The position numbers were made by a program, and so were the translations under genes. A stretch of 51,924 nucleotides of DNA from Methylococcaceae bacterium (GTDB lineage: Bacteria > Pseudomonadota > Gammaproteobacteria > Methylococcales > Methylomonadaceae), in contig SPJS01000108.1 of NCBI GenBank assembly GCA_006844705.1, positions 1-51,924 of the forward strand, written 5' to 3'. Under the pieces are notes generated by a model that was given only the letters and a program-made list of their open reading frames with translations, made no database searches and had not been told where the DNA came from. The stretch's first letter is position 1, and each line of letters opens with the position of its first letter. Of the stretch, positions 17,721-28,597 are shown piece by piece.

Positions 17721-18059
17721 TGACTACGTTATTCAGTAAAGCAGAATTATATCGTATTCTACTTGTGCTCTCAGTTCTTATGAGCTGCCTGATGCATCAT
17801 GATGATTCTGATCATGCCGATATTGCCCTGGCACATGGTCACAGGCTGCAGCAAAAAAACATATCAAACAAAATAAGACATATTTGAGCATGTCCAATCC
17901 CCTGCAATCGATAGCAAAGTCGCTATTAACATATCACAGGAAAAAACATACCAAAATAAAATTAACTGTAGTTAGAACAAATATGAACAATATAGACAGA
18001 CAATAGCAGCCACTTTTAATTTCAATCCTATATAAGACCAATGAAATCAAAACTTTAAC
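17721..18059. other. Intergenic region between proA and tRNA-Pro
   Basis: This 339-base stretch holds the presumed proA promoter on the minus strand and the end of the tRNA-Pro transcript. A plus-strand open frame ending at 17887 could encode a short lipoprotein-like peptide (ILLVLSVLMSC and then a His/Asp-rich tail), but it has only a TTG start overlapping the proA start codon and no ribosome site. I see no terminator, repeat or RNA with confidence; the final ~170 bases are AT-rich and featureless. Confidence 0.4.
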
Positions 18060-18136
18060 TGGTCGGGACGGCGGGATTCGAACCCACGACCCCTACACCC
18101 CCAGTATAGTGCGCTACCAAACTGCGCTACGCCCCG
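18060..18136 (-). tRNA. tRNA-Pro (anticodon GGG)
   Basis: A complete 77-base cloverleaf on the minus strand. The acceptor CGGGGCG pairs with CGTCCCG (one G-U). The D arm is GCGC/GCGC. The anticodon arm CTATA/TGTAG has loop CTGGGGG and so anticodon GGG. The T arm has loop TTCGAAT. A73 and a genomically encoded CCA follow. It lies downstream of the MerR-type gene on the same strand. Confidence 0.97.
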
Positions 18137-18153
18137 ATTAGATTTGTTTGATA

Positions 18154-18203
18154 GCAATCAGGAGCCTGATTGCCTTTAGAACCTAAATATTAACATATTT
18201 AGG
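18154..18203 (-). repeat. Two perfect hairpins between the MerR-type gene and tRNA-Pro
   Basis: CCTAAATAT-loop-ATATTTAGG (18182-18203, loop of four) and GCAATCAGG-AG-CCTGATTGC (18154-18173, read as 8 bp with a four-base loop) are perfect stems. Neither is followed by a U-run. They are likely processing or stabilising hairpins separating the pheT-ihfA transcript from the tRNA rather than strong terminators. Confidence 0.5.
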
Positions 18204-18213
18204 GTAATGCGAA

Positions 18214-18567
18214 TTATTTTAATATTTCCAGAACTTCTTCCAATTCACCAACCATCTGGTTGATCAGTTGTTTGGTCCGTGTAGAATCTTCTTTTGCATT
18301 GTCACTGACTAAATGGGCTCTGGCTCCACCAATCGTATAACCTTGTTCATACAGCAATGACCGAATTTGACGAATCATTAACACATCATGACGTTGATAA
18401 TAACGTCGGTTACCCCGTCGTTTGACTGGTTTTAATTCCTCAAATTCCTGTTCCCAATAGCGCAGCACATGAGGTTTTACAGCGCATAACTCACTGACTT
18501 CACCAATGGTAAAATAACGCTTCGCAGGAATAACGGGTAACTCATTATTGTGACTGGGTTCCAGCAT
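18214..18567 (-). CDS. MerR-family transcriptional regulator next to ihfA
   Basis: A 117-residue protein with an N-terminal MerR winged HTH ([32 protein letters not shown], then [26 protein letters not shown]) and a short coiled-coil tail. No metal-binding Cys cluster of the CueR or MerR type is visible. This small MerR-type gene is a frequent neighbour of ihfA in gammaproteobacteria, but its signal is unknown. Its start overlaps the ihfA end by 23 bases, so it is cotranscribed with pheST-ihfA. Confidence 0.85.
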   Translation of the reverse strand: MLEPSHNNELPVIPAKRYFTIGEVSELCAVKPHVLRYWEQEFEELKPVKRRGNRRYYQRHDVLMIRQIRSLLYEQGYTIGGARAHLVSDNAKEDSTRTKQLINQMVGELEEVLEILK

Positions 18568-18847
18568 ATGCCTCTACTCGTGCTTTAAGTTTTTGTCCAC
18601 ATCTGAAGGTGACTACCCGCCTTGCAGTAATAGGAATCTCTTCACCGGTTTTTGGATTGCGTCCGGGGCGGCTGCTTTTATCTCTGAGTTCAAACTTACC
18701 GAACCCGGAAATTTTCACCTGCTCCCCTTTTTCCAAACAATCTTTGATCTCTTCAAAGAACAGCTCTACCATTTCTTTTGCTTCACGTTTGTTTAACCCT
18801 AATTCATCAAACAACCGTTCAGCACAGTCGGCTTTCGTTAATGCCAT
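18545..18847 (-). CDS. ihfA: Integration host factor alpha subunit
   Basis: A nucleoid protein that, as a heterodimer with IHF beta, bends DNA sharply at specific sites. It supports sigma-54 promoters, site-specific recombination and replication. The 100 residues match. It has the HU-fold start [37 protein letters not shown], the DNA-wrapping arm [14 protein letters not shown] and the IHF-type [11 protein letters not shown]. It follows pheT by four bases, the usual pheST-ihfA operon. Its presence fits the two sigma-54 activators in this window. Confidence 0.96.
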   Translation of the reverse strand: MALTKADCAERLFDELGLNKREAKEMVELFFEEIKDCLEKGEQVKISGFGKFELRDKSSRPGRNPKTGEEIPITARRVVTFRCGQKLKARVEAYAGTQSQ

Positions 18848-18851
18848 AATT

Positions 18852-21227
18852 TCATTCCCTCAATGTCGCATTGATGTCTGATTTCAGGGATTGCAACACA
18901 TGACTAAATATAGCATCTATGACGGAATCTTCCAGAGTCTGACTGGGATCTTGTAATGTCAGACTCAATGCTACACTCTTATAGCCCGGTTCAACCCCCT
19001 GACCACGATAAATATCAAATATACGAACAGATTGTATCGTTTTTTCACCACATTCGTGAACACTGTTTATAATTTGATCGACAGTGATATCTTCTTTTAC
19101 TAAAACGGCAAGATCACGTTTTACAAAAGGAAATTTCGATAATGGCTGAAATTTTGCTGCTCGGCTTTCAAGTATAGCTTGTAATTCCAATTCAAATAAA
19201 AAAACCTGATTATCAAATCCTAATTGTTGTTCCAGAGATGGATGCAACATACCCAACCAGCCAATAGCTTTGGCTTGTTTATCATATAACCTGGCTGTCT
19301 GACCGGGATGTAAGGCCGGATGGATTTCAGCAACAAAATTGATTGGTTGAGCCGACATGTAGAACAATGCTTCCAGATCAGCCTTGACATCAAAAAAATC
19401 AACCTTGCGCGATTTTTCCGCCCACTGTTCTTCCAGCACATTTCCAGTCACCAGTCCGGATAACATCGGTTCTTGTTTGGTTTCTCCCTGAACCTGAATA
19501 AAGCGTAAACCGCTTTCAAAAATGCGTACCCGAGGTTGCTGGCGATTGATATTGTATAAAGCCGAAGTTATCAAACCACACCACAAAGTGGTGCGCATAA
19601 CTGCAAGATCAGAGGAAATCGGGTTTTTTAGCGCGATAAACCGATCATCTGGTGCAATGGTTTTTTGCAGTTCTTCTGCCACAAAGCTATAGCTGATCGT
19701 TTCCTGATAGCCTTTATCAACCAATAAATCTTTTGCTCTATCAAGCGGGACGAGGGTTTCTGGTGCCTGTCCCAATGCAGAACGCATTAGCAGACTTTTA
19801 TTCGGCAAGTTGTTGTAACCATAAATACGCGCAATCTCTTCCAGTAAATCGGCTTCTATGGCAATGTCAAAGCGGTAACCCGGAGGTGTCACCTTCCAGC
19901 CATCGTTAACATGTTCAATCTGCATGCCCAGACCAGACAATATCTGTTCGATCTGTTGATCAGCAATTTCAGCGCCGAGCATACTGGCTATTCTAGGTTT
20001 CCTCAAAATGACTGCTGTTCTTTCCGGCAATGCTGATTCGTCTATGTGTTCAGTAATAGGGCCGACCTGGCCACCACAGATTTCGGTAATAAGTTGAGTT
20101 GCACGCTCTATTGCCCTGCGTTGCAAGGTAAAATCAACGCCGCGTTCAAAACGATGGGAAGAATCAGTATGCAATCCAAAACTTCTGGCTTTACCGGCAA
20201 TCAAGACAGGGTTGAAATAGGCGCATTCCAGGAAAATGCTTGTGGTGTCGTCACTGACAGCAGAATCAGATCCACCCATCACGCCTGCCAAAGCAAGCGC
20301 CTGTTTTTCATCAGCGATTACCAAGGCCTCGCCATCCAGTTCAATGGTCTGGTCGTTCAGCAGGGCCAGTTTTTCTTGCGGTTGGCTTTTTCGCACAACG
20401 ATGCTTCCTGTTAACTTGGCTGCATCAAACGCATGTAAAGGCTGACCTAATTCCAGTAACACATAATTAGTCACATCAATTAATGGCCCCAGACTTCTCA
20501 ACCCACAGCGTCTGAGTTTTTCCTGCATCCACACAGGTGTCGATGAAGTAGCATTGACATCCTTGACTAAACGCCCCAGGTAGGCTGGGCATGCCTCAGG
20601 CTCATGGATATCTACGCTTAAAGACTCATCATGCATGATTGATGATGGGGAAACACTCACTGGCGTCCAGTCTGTTTTGTTGAGAACGGAAACTTCACGC
20701 GCAATTCCCTCAACACTTAGACAATCCGCCCGGTTTGGTGTCAGGTCAAGTTCGATAATTGAATCATCCAATTGCAAATATTCTTTGACATCGGCACCCA
20801 CTGGCGCATCTTTAGCTAATTCCATCAAACCATCGGCGTCATCGGCAAGCCCCAGTTCTTTTTCAGAACACAACATGCCCATGGATAACTCTCCACGCAA
20901 TTTGGATTTTTTTATTTTGAAATCACCAGGCAACACGGCACCAATTAAGGCGGCCGGTATTTTTAGCCCTTCGCGCACATTGCTTGCACCACAGACAATT
21001 TGCAGTGGCTCTGAATCTCCCACATTGACCTGACACACTTTTAATTTGTCGGCATTCGGGTGCTGGGAGATTGATTCAACTTGCGCAACGACCACATTGC
21101 TGAATTCGCCGGCTGCAGGCTCTACCGCATCAACTTCAAGGCCGGCCATTGTCACCTGTTCGACCAGGGTTTCTGTATTGACAGGGGGGTTGACCAGTTC
21201 TCTTAACCAGGATTCACTTACTTTCAT
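18852..21227 (-). CDS. pheT: Phenylalanine-tRNA ligase beta subunit
   Basis: Large subunit of the heterotetrameric PheRS. The 791 residues are of standard length. It begins with [14 protein letters not shown]. The tRNA-binding EMAP-like domain lies at ~40-150 ([21 protein letters not shown]). The B3/B4 editing domain follows (~210-385), then B5 (~400-475) and the catalytic-like core. The C-terminal ferredoxin-like anticodon-binding domain is at ~695-791 ([28 protein letters not shown]). It follows pheS by eight bases and precedes ihfA. Confidence 0.97.
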   Translation of the reverse strand: MKVSESWLRELVNPPVNTETLVEQVTMAGLEVDAVEPAAGEFSNVVVAQVESISQHPNADKLKVCQVNVGDSEPLQIVCGASNVREGLKIPAALIGAVLPGDFKIKKSKLRGELSMGMLCSEKELGLADDADGLMELAKDAPVGADVKEYLQLDDSIIELDLTPNRADCLSVEGIAREVSVLNKTDWTPVSVSPSSIMHDESLSVDIHEPEACPAYLGRLVKDVNATSSTPVWMQEKLRRCGLRSLGPLIDVTNYVLLELGQPLHAFDAAKLTGSIVVRKSQPQEKLALLNDQTIELDGEALVIADEKQALALAGVMGGSDSAVSDDTTSIFLECAYFNPVLIAGKARSFGLHTDSSHRFERGVDFTLQRRAIERATQLITEICGGQVGPITEHIDESALPERTAVILRKPRIASMLGAEIADQQIEQILSGLGMQIEHVNDGWKVTPPGYRFDIAIEADLLEEIARIYGYNNLPNKSLLMRSALGQAPETLVPLDRAKDLLVDKGYQETISYSFVAEELQKTIAPDDRFIALKNPISSDLAVMRTTLWCGLITSALYNINRQQPRVRIFESGLRFIQVQGETKQEPMLSGLVTGNVLEEQWAEKSRKVDFFDVKADLEALFYMSAQPINFVAEIHPALHPGQTARLYDKQAKAIGWLGMLHPSLEQQLGFDNQVFLFELELQAILESRAAKFQPLSKFPFVKRDLAVLVKEDITVDQIINSVHECGEKTIQSVRIFDIYRGQGVEPGYKSVALSLTLQDPSQTLEDSVIDAIFSHVLQSLKSDINATLRE

Positions 21228-21235
21228 GACCCACC

Positions 21236-22334
<1,099 letters not shown>

Positions 22335-22345
22335 AAATTCAGCGA

Positions 22346-22708
22346 TTAGGGCTGACTTTGATTTGCCTTGGCAATTTCAGCAATTTTCGCAAATGCTTCC
22401 ATGTCGCGGACAGCAAGATCTGCTAACACCTTACGATCAATAACCACATTGGCTTTCGTCAAGCCATTGATAAAGCGGCTATAGGAAATACCGCACAATC
22501 GGGCTGCTGCATTGATGCGAACAATCCATAATGCACGAAATTGACGTTTTCTTTGTTTACGGTCACGGTATGCATACTGACCGGCTTTAATTACGGCTTG
22601 TTTAGCCACACGGTACACACGACTACGCGCACCATAGTAACCTTTAGCCTGTTTTAAAATTTTCTTATGTCTTGCTCTGGCTGTCACACCACGTTTTACT
22701 CTGGCCAT
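22346..22708 (-). CDS. rplT: 50S ribosomal protein L20
   Basis: An early-assembly large-subunit protein that binds 23S rRNA and, in E. coli, represses its own operon. The 120 residues begin with [32 protein letters not shown], the basic extension, followed by the globular C-domain ([24 protein letters not shown]). It lies 15 bases after rpmI, in the standard infC-rpmI-rplT order. A strong hairpin follows it. Confidence 0.98.
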   Translation of the reverse strand: MARVKRGVTARARHKKILKQAKGYYGARSRVYRVAKQAVIKAGQYAYRDRKQRKRQFRALWIVRINAAARLCGISYSRFINGLTKANVVIDRKVLADLAVRDMEAFAKIAEIAKANQSQP

Positions 22709-22723
22709 AATCCCTCCTCGCTA

Positions 22724-22921
22724 TTAACTGTAAGGCAACATACGCGCAACCAATGGCGCATCTGCAGCGTGAAGAGTTGCCGCTTTACGTAGCTGTCTTT
22801 TTCTTTTGGTCGATTTTTTAGTCAGAATATGACGTCTATGCGATTGATTACATTTAAACTTGCCTTTGCCGGTTTTTTTAAACCGCTTGGCTGCGCCACT
22901 ATGGCTTTTCATTTTAGGCAT
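22724..22921 (-). CDS. rpmI: 50S ribosomal protein L35
   Basis: A small, very basic large-subunit protein. The 65 residues begin [21 protein letters not shown] and continue with [15 protein letters not shown], the family signature. It sits between infC and rplT in the canonical operon. In E. coli its translation is coupled to the L20-controlled leader, and two hairpins in the 131-base infC-rpmI spacer could serve that purpose here. Confidence 0.97.
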   Translation of the reverse strand: MPKMKSHSGAAKRFKKTGKGKFKCNQSHRRHILTKKSTKRKRQLRKAATLHAADAPLVARMLPYS

Positions 22922-23000
22922 TTGTTTTCTCCAAATTAATGTGACTTCCCTGAGATAAAAAATTCAACAAGGCAAAATGCATGGCCCGGATGAATTTTGT

Positions 23001-23035
23001 GAGCACGGTGCTCTTTAGCAACCTGTCCTGGTTGC
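23001..23035 (-). promoter_or_regulatory. Two hairpins in the infC-rpmI spacer (possible L20 control element)
   Basis: GAGCAC-C-GTGCTC (23001-23013) and GCAACC-AGGACA-GGTTGC (23018-23035) are perfect inverted repeats in the 131-base gap between infC and rpmI. L20 represses rpmI-rplT through an mRNA pseudoknot in this part of the operon in E. coli. The position fits, but no pseudoknot pairing was worked out. A processing site is the alternative. Confidence 0.4.
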
Positions 23036-23052
23036 AAGGACGAACTGCCCTG

Positions 23053-23577
23053 TTATTTTTTCTTTTTAGGCCCCATAACCATCACCATTTGGCGACCTTC
23101 CATTTTGGGAAACTGTTCAACTGAAGCCAGTTCTTCAAGATCCTGTTCAATACGTTTCAACAATTCCATACCCAGTTCACGATGCGCCATTTCGCGCCCT
23201 CTGAACCTTAAGGTAATTTTGGTTTTATTTCCTTCCTGGAGGAATTTAGTCAAGCTTTTTAATTTAACCTGGTAATCACCTTCTTCAGTGCCCGGCCTAA
23301 ATTTAATTTCCTTAACCTGAATTTGCTTCTGTTTTTTCTTGGCTGCCTGCAGTTTTTTGTTTTGTTCAAACTGAAACTTGCCGTAATCCATGATCTTGCA
23401 AACGGGTGGATCAGCATTTGGCGATATTTCAACCAGATCAAGACTGGCATCGTAGGCAGTTTGTTTGGCTTCAGAAAGAGGAACAATTCCGATTTGTTCT
23501 CCTTTAGCCCCAATCACTCTGACTCTACGCGCGGTAATTTCGTTATTCAGGCGTGTGGTATCTTTTTTTGAAGCGAT
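23053..23577 (-). CDS. infC: Translation initiation factor IF-3, with an ATC start codon
   Basis: IF-3 keeps 30S subunits free and checks start-codon pairing. The conserved frame ([26 protein letters not shown], then [17 protein letters not shown]) extends upstream of the GTG at 23517 and has no ATG or GTG before an in-frame TAA. The only plausible start is ATC at 23575-23577, with AAGGGG eight bases before it. This gives 174 residues, close to the E. coli 180. Non-standard AUU/AUC-type starts are known for infC and let IF-3 repress its own synthesis. The C-terminal domain ends in [14 protein letters not shown]. It follows thrS by 15 bases. Confidence 0.93.
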   Translation of the reverse strand: MASKKDTTRLNNEITARRVRVIGAKGEQIGIVPLSEAKQTAYDASLDLVEISPNADPPVCKIMDYGKFQFEQNKKLQAAKKKQKQIQVKEIKFRPGTEEGDYQVKLKSLTKFLQEGNKTKITLRFRGREMAHRELGMELLKRIEQDLEELASVEQFPKMEGRQMVMVMGPKKKK

Positions 23578-23592
23578 GCTTTATTCCCCTTG

Positions 23593-25500
23593 TTAATTTT
23601 TTTCGTGAATCTGTTTCTGTAGCATTCCAGATAATTGTTCTGGAGACATGTTGCCCAGATCATCACCTTTCTGTGAGCGTACGGTCACTGTTTTGTTTTC
23701 CAGTTCTTTATCCCCAATAATCAACAAATAAGGGATACGCTGCATAGAATGCTCGCGAATTTTAAAGCCTATTTTTTCATTTCTCAAGTCAATTTTTGCC
23801 CTGAAGCCTTGGTTTTCAAGGAAAGAAACAACTTGTTGAGCATATTCAACATGTCGGTCGGCAAGGTTCATGACCACAATTTGTTCAGGAGACAACCATA
23901 ACGGAAATGTACCGGCATGTTGTTCAATCAATATGCCTATAAATCGCTCAAGCGATCCTAATACGGCACGATGCAGCATAACGGGAACTTGTTTGGAACC
24001 ATCTTCAGCAATATACGTGGCGTCCAACCGACCAGGCATGGAAAAATCAACTTGAATGGTGCCACATTGCCATACACGCCCAATACAATCTTTGAGCGAA
24101 AACTCAATCTTGGGTCCATAAAACGCGCCTTCACCCGGCTGCAGCTCCCAATCCAGTTGTTTGTTATTTAATGCAACTTCAAGTGCAGCTTCAGCTTTGT
24201 CCCAGACATCATCCTCACCCACACGATTTTCCGGACGCGTAGATAATTTAATAATGACCTCTTCAAAGCCAAAATCTTTATAAACTTCGAATAACAAATC
24301 AATAAATGCTGAAACTTCATCCTGGATTTGATTTTCTGTACAGAAAATATGCGCATCATCCTGAACGAAATTTCTGACTCGCATTAATCCATGTAAGGTA
24401 CCCGACGGTTCATTTCGATGACAAGAGCCAAATTCAGCCATACGTATCGGCAGATCACGGTAACTTTTTAAACCCTGGTTATAAATCTGCACATGACAGG
24501 GACAATTCATTGGTTTGACAGCATAGTCACGACTTTCTGAGTGAGTAGTAAAAATCATGTCACCGAATTTATCCCAGTGACCCGATTTTTCCCACAAGAC
24601 ACGATCAACAACTTGAGGGGTCTTAACTTCGCCATAACCGTGTTTACGTAGTTTAGTGCGAATGTATTGTTCAACCTGTTGGTAAATCACCCAGCCTTTA
24701 TCATGCCAGAACACCATACCGGGTGCTTCTTCTTGCGCATGAAACAAACCAAGGCTTTTACCCAGTTTTCTATGATCGCGCTTTTCAGCTTCTTGTAACC
24801 GGTTCAGGTACGCTTTTAATTCTTTTTTATCACCCCAGGCTGTTCCATAGATGCGTTGCAGCATTTCATTATCAGAATCTCCGCGCCAATAGGCACCGGC
24901 GATTTTCATTAATTTAAATGCTTTTAGTTTCCCGGTATCCGGTACATGCGGGCCACGGCATAAATCGGTAAAATCTCCCTGTTCGTACAGGGAAAGATCC
25001 TCATTATCAGGAATTGAAGCAATAATCTCTGCTTTATATTCTTCACCAAGCCCTCGAAAAAACTTGACTGCATCATCCCTTGATAATACTGAACGTTTTA
25101 CTTCGATGTTTTGAGAAACCAGCACCTGCATGCGCTTTTCAATAGCGACCAAATCATCAGGCGTAAAAGCACGCTCATAGGAGAAATCATAATAAAAGCC
25201 ATTTTCTATGACCGGGCCTATCGTTACTTGCGCAGAGGGAAACAGTTGTTTGACCGCTTGCGCTAGAAGATGAGCCGTCGAGTGACGCAGGACGGCTATA
25301 CCTTCATCATCTCTTCCCGTGATAATTTGCAGTCCTACATCATTTTCAAGCATATAAGATGCGTCAACCAAATCTCCATTTACTTTTCCAGCGAGTGTCG
25401 CCTTAGCCAAACCGGAACCAATTGATTTGGCAACATCCATTACGGACACAGCATTGTCAAATTGTCTCTGAGAACCATCTGGTAGCGTGATAGTAGGCAT
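23593..25500 (-). CDS. thrS: Threonine-tRNA ligase
   Basis: Charges tRNA-Thr and edits mischarged Ser-tRNA. The 635 residues are of standard length. The domains in order are the TGS domain (1-61), the editing domain with [16 protein letters not shown] (~60-225), the class II core with zinc-ligand Cys in [10 protein letters not shown] and [15 protein letters not shown], and the C-terminal anticodon-binding domain (~530-635; [16 protein letters not shown]). It leads the thrS-infC-rpmI-rplT-pheST-ihfA block. Confidence 0.97.
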   Translation of the reverse strand: MPTITLPDGSQRQFDNAVSVMDVAKSIGSGLAKATLAGKVNGDLVDASYMLENDVGLQIITGRDDEGIAVLRHSTAHLLAQAVKQLFPSAQVTIGPVIENGFYYDFSYERAFTPDDLVAIEKRMQVLVSQNIEVKRSVLSRDDAVKFFRGLGEEYKAEIIASIPDNEDLSLYEQGDFTDLCRGPHVPDTGKLKAFKLMKIAGAYWRGDSDNEMLQRIYGTAWGDKKELKAYLNRLQEAEKRDHRKLGKSLGLFHAQEEAPGMVFWHDKGWVIYQQVEQYIRTKLRKHGYGEVKTPQVVDRVLWEKSGHWDKFGDMIFTTHSESRDYAVKPMNCPCHVQIYNQGLKSYRDLPIRMAEFGSCHRNEPSGTLHGLMRVRNFVQDDAHIFCTENQIQDEVSAFIDLLFEVYKDFGFEEVIIKLSTRPENRVGEDDVWDKAEAALEVALNNKQLDWELQPGEGAFYGPKIEFSLKDCIGRVWQCGTIQVDFSMPGRLDATYIAEDGSKQVPVMLHRAVLGSLERFIGILIEQHAGTFPLWLSPEQIVVMNLADRHVEYAQQVVSFLENQGFRAKIDLRNEKIGFKIREHSMQRIPYLLIIGDKELENKTVTVRSQKGDDLGNMSPEQLSGMLQKQIHEKN

Positions 25501-25526
25501 AGTAAAATTTTTTAATGTCCTGGAAT

Positions 25527-25549
25527 AAAAAAAAGCACCCGTAGGATGC
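25527..25549 (-). terminator. Rho-independent terminator after tRNA-Val
   Basis: On the minus strand GCATCC-TAC-GGGTGC (25535-25549, one G-U pair) is followed by eight T residues (A-run at 25527-25534). It lies 11 bases past the tRNA-Val 3' end and just before thrS, so it ends the tRNA transcript. The stem is also followed by T residues on the plus strand. Confidence 0.8.
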
Positions 25550-25559
25550 TTTTATTTTT

Positions 25560-25636
25560 TGGTAGGCGCGAGTGGATTCGAACCACCGACCCCCACCATG
25601 TCAAGGTGGTGCTCTAACCAACTGAGCTACGCGCCT
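25560..25636 (-). tRNA. tRNA-Val (anticodon GAC)
   Basis: A complete 77-base minus-strand cloverleaf with CCA encoded. The acceptor AGGCGCG pairs with CGCGCCT. The anticodon arm CCACC/GGTGG has loop TTGACAT and so anticodon GAC. The T loop is TTCGAAT. A terminator follows directly. Confidence 0.97.
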
Positions 25637-25703
25637 GATATCGTCATATCAGCTAGGCATTATAGCAGTATTTTTTATTTTGTGGCAATTAAAACACATC
25701 GTG

Positions 25704-27704
25704 TTACCACGTATAACCGAGCGTGGCATAAATATTCCGACCCTGCATTGCAACTCGACCGTTAGTTCGGTTATGTAATTGATAGCCGCCTAAATGATTA
25801 AAGTGCTTTTCATCGAGCACATTTTCTATACCTGTACCTACAACCAGACCATCCACCAGTTCGTACCGTCCACGCAGGTTCATTAACATATAGCCTTTAG
25901 TTTTAAGTTCATCGTTATACCCTGCTACATCACCTTGGTCTGCATAAAAAACACCTTCTATAGCTCCCATCCAATCGGATCTTTCATAGGTCAGTTGCGC
26001 ACGTCCATTGAGTGGAGCAATTCTGTACAGGTCTTCATCATCTGTGTCTGAATCCAATTGCATGCCTCTAACATAGTTCAAATTTGCATCAAACCGCCAG
26101 TTTTCACAAAACGAAATGCCTCCTTCGATCTCCACGCCAAACAATTGCGCTTCTATATTGGTAAATTGAAGCACGTTAGCAGCTGCTGTAGGCATGCCTT
26201 GAATATAATCGTCTATATAATGATAAAAAAATCGTGGTGCAAAATAGGCTTGTCCGTTATGCCATTCTGCGCCTAATTCAAATTGATAAGCGGTCTCATT
26301 TTTCAGATCAAGATCCCCGCGATAAGTGAATCCATCTGCCAGCCCACCCGCAGCAGCTGAATTAGTCCACAAATACAATTCCTGATAAGTTGGAGCACGA
26401 TTTTTTCTGGCTAAGCCGATTTCAAATTCTAAATTGGACGAGTAAGCATATCGAACTACAGCCGCAATATCGACGTCGTTAAAATCCCGATTTCTATCTG
26501 CTGCATTAAAGGCATTTCTGTCTGCAGCCTGACCAGCGACAGGTGAACTGACTAAACCAGAGTCAAGCACAGTGTGGGTGTATCTCGCGCCTAACTCCAA
26601 AGCTACGCTTTCACTCAGCCTGCCATTCCATTCGGTGTAAAAGCTATAGCGATCTCTTTCAACATTATTGAAAAAATTGATTTCAATCGGCATGGCTCCC
26701 ATGAATATATTTGCTTCATGATTACTTTGATCCAGATTTATACCCAAGGATAATTCCCCATTATAAACAGGCATATGGAATGCTAAGTCGGCACCGCCGC
26801 CATCAACTTCTGTTCTCATTGCCATGTTCATCATCGCTGAACGCAGTGTGTTATTGTCCATCCAGTGACGCATGCTTTGATAAAAAGCGCGAGTTTTGAA
26901 TTTGTACCCTTCACCTAAATCGATAGCGTAATTTACATCATACAATCCACCACGGACATAAATGATATCCATAGGCAATGCAGGAGTCCCCGTATGTCCG
27001 GTATCATTGTGGCTAAAGTTTATACCGAATTCATGGGCGTCTCTCTGGTATCCATAACCGGCGGTAAAAGCATCTCTATCGTATTGGGTAGGCACCTGTT
27101 TTTGATTGTTTTTTATACGGTAATCCCTGCCTTTCTCCTTGCTTCCACTGAGGTATAACTTATGATCTTGAGTGGCTACTGCCCCCAACAAAACGCCATA
27201 ATGACCATCTTCTACTGAGCTGTATCCCAAAGAAGCCATTCCGTTGGTTTCAACCCCTTCACCGTCAGCGAATTCACCTTTTCTTGACTCAACAACCATA
27301 GCGCCACCAATGGTATCGATTCCACTGCTGACCGGCGCTATTCCACGCTGCACTTTCAACGCCCCGGTCAATGGTGCGGGAATATGACTCAATGGAGGAT
27401 CCATACTGTTAGGCCCCACCTCTTTCATATTGGCTCCGTCAACGGTGATATTGATCCGGTTACCATATAACCCACGATAGGATGCAATCCCGGTTAGCGG
27501 CCCGTTTCTATTGACATCTGCGCCTGGCACACGCCCCAGCAGAGATGCAGTATCCTTTAAACCCGAAGAATCAGGTGTAATTGAAAATGATCCTGGACGA
27601 TCATATGAACCTTCAATGATAATGGAAGGTAACTCCTGATGTTCTGCCAGCAGAACTGAAGGAATAAGGATATTTAAGTATATTATTTGTTTATTGAATT
27701 TCAA
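25704..27704 (-). CDS. TonB-dependent outer-membrane receptor, OprC/NosA-like (copper?)
   Basis: A ~666-residue receptor with a signal peptide (KQIIYLNILIPSVLLA). The plug domain (~25-140) contains GADVNRNGPLTGIASYRGLYGNRINI, GPNSMDPPLSHIPA and VQRGIAPVSSGIDTIGGA. These resemble the OprC/NosA group, which are copper-related receptors. The barrel ends in a C-terminal aromatic residue (ATLGYTW). The barrel holds Met-rich spots (AMMNMAMRTE, FMGAMPIE) that would suit Cu binding. No ATG start exists. TTG 27704 gives the best signal peptide and has AGG ten bases before it; TTG 27734 is an alternative. It is divergent from the TauE/SafE-type gene. The substrate is inferred. Confidence 0.82.
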   Translation of the reverse strand: MKFNKQIIYLNILIPSVLLAEHQELPSIIIEGSYDRPGSFSITPDSSGLKDTASLLGRVPGADVNRNGPLTGIASYRGLYGNRINITVDGANMKEVGPNSMDPPLSHIPAPLTGALKVQRGIAPVSSGIDTIGGAMVVESRKGEFADGEGVETNGMASLGYSSVEDGHYGVLLGAVATQDHKLYLSGSKEKGRDYRIKNNQKQVPTQYDRDAFTAGYGYQRDAHEFGINFSHNDTGHTGTPALPMDIIYVRGGLYDVNYAIDLGEGYKFKTRAFYQSMRHWMDNNTLRSAMMNMAMRTEVDGGGADLAFHMPVYNGELSLGINLDQSNHEANIFMGAMPIEINFFNNVERDRYSFYTEWNGRLSESVALELGARYTHTVLDSGLVSSPVAGQAADRNAFNAADRNRDFNDVDIAAVVRYAYSSNLEFEIGLARKNRAPTYQELYLWTNSAAAGGLADGFTYRGDLDLKNETAYQFELGAEWHNGQAYFAPRFFYHYIDDYIQGMPTAAANVLQFTNIEAQLFGVEIEGGISFCENWRFDANLNYVRGMQLDSDTDDEDLYRIAPLNGRAQLTYERSDWMGAIEGVFYADQGDVAGYNDELKTKGYMLMNLRGRYELVDGLVVGTGIENVLDEKHFNHLGGYQLHNRTNGRVAMQGRNIYATLGYTW

Positions 27705-27866
27705 TTTAATACAACCTATGAAATTTTGATGCAACGAATTATATATTAATAGCCCTAAAAAGCAATATTTCCATTATATATCAAAAGCTTAAGAATTTAA
27801 CTATGTTATATAACTTGTTTTAATTTTCATTTATAATGGAATCATCGCTAGCAGACTGATTTGAAT

Positions 27867-28583
27867 ATGGATTTCCAATTAACCTTTACCACATCATATT
27901 TATTCGCCTTTGTAATGGGCATATTCAGCAGTCTTCATTGCATCGGCATGTGTGGATCAATTGTGGGCATGCTGACTTTCAGTTTAGATTCTCGCATTAG
28001 GGAAAATAAAAAAAGGCTTCTTCCTTATGTGTTGAGCTATAACTTTGGAAGAATTTGCAGTTATGTCGTGGCTGGACTTATGGTAGGCACGCTTCAATAT
28101 GTTTTCAGGCTGCCCATTCTAAACATTGATGGTTATCGGGTTTTACAGTCATTTGCATCTGCTTTCATGATCTCTGCAGGGTTTTATATTGCCGGGTGGT
28201 TTCCAAAATTTGCTTACATTGAAAAGATTGGAGCGCAATTATGGACATATCTTGAACCTATCGGCAGAAAATTAATCCCGGTCAGAAGCCTCAATAAAGC
28301 ATTTCTGTTTGGCACCATTTGGGGCTGGCTACCTTGTGGCCTGGTTTATACGGCTCTTGCGCTTTCCGCCACGGCAGGGGATTTCTATAAAAGCGGAATT
28401 ACCATGCTGGCATTTGGGTTAGGGACTTTACCCGCAGTCATGGGAGTAGGTATAATAACGAATGCACTGTCTAGAATATCGCGAATGCAGAAAATGAAAT
28501 CCCTGATAGGTATTTTTTTTATATCAATGGCAATACTTTCAGCATTTCCGCAAATTTATCCAATGCGCATGGAACATTTTTAA
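27867..28583 (+). CDS. TauE/SafE-type (DsbD-like) integral membrane protein
   Basis: A ~238-residue protein with six or so TM helices. The first helix carries GIFSSLHCIGMCGSIVGML, and the fourth has GTIWGWLPCGLVYTALALSA. This paired Cys/Gly pattern marks the sulfite-exporter-like/DsbD_2 family, members of which often sit beside cytochrome oxidase or copper genes. The Cys-Met motif HCxGMCG could bind copper or pass electrons. A TTG at 27861 is an alternative start. It is followed after 14 bases by a sigma-54 activator and is divergent from a copper-type TonB receptor, so a role in copper handling is reasonable but unproven. Confidence 0.8.
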   Translation: MDFQLTFTTSYLFAFVMGIFSSLHCIGMCGSIVGMLTFSLDSRIRENKKRLLPYVLSYNFGRICSYVVAGLMVGTLQYVFRLPILNIDGYRVLQSFASAFMISAGFYIAGWFPKFAYIEKIGAQLWTYLEPIGRKLIPVRSLNKAFLFGTIWGWLPCGLVYTALALSATAGDFYKSGITMLAFGLGTLPAVMGVGIITNALSRISRMQKMKSLIGIFFISMAILSAFPQIYPMRMEHF

Positions 28584-28597
28584 ACCCGGGGTAGATT

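Noticed and set aside
17720..17887. Small plus-strand frame with a lipoprotein-like start (LVLSVLMSC)
   Set aside because: It needs a TTG start overlapping the proA start codon, has no ribosome site, and its tail is not recognisable.
23259..23513. Minus-strand frame in infC
   Set aside because: It is out of phase with the conserved IF-3 sequence.
27805..27814. GTTATATAAC palindrome upstream of the TonB receptor as an operator
   Set aside because: It is a 10-base AT-rich palindrome in an AT-rich spacer, too weak to assign.
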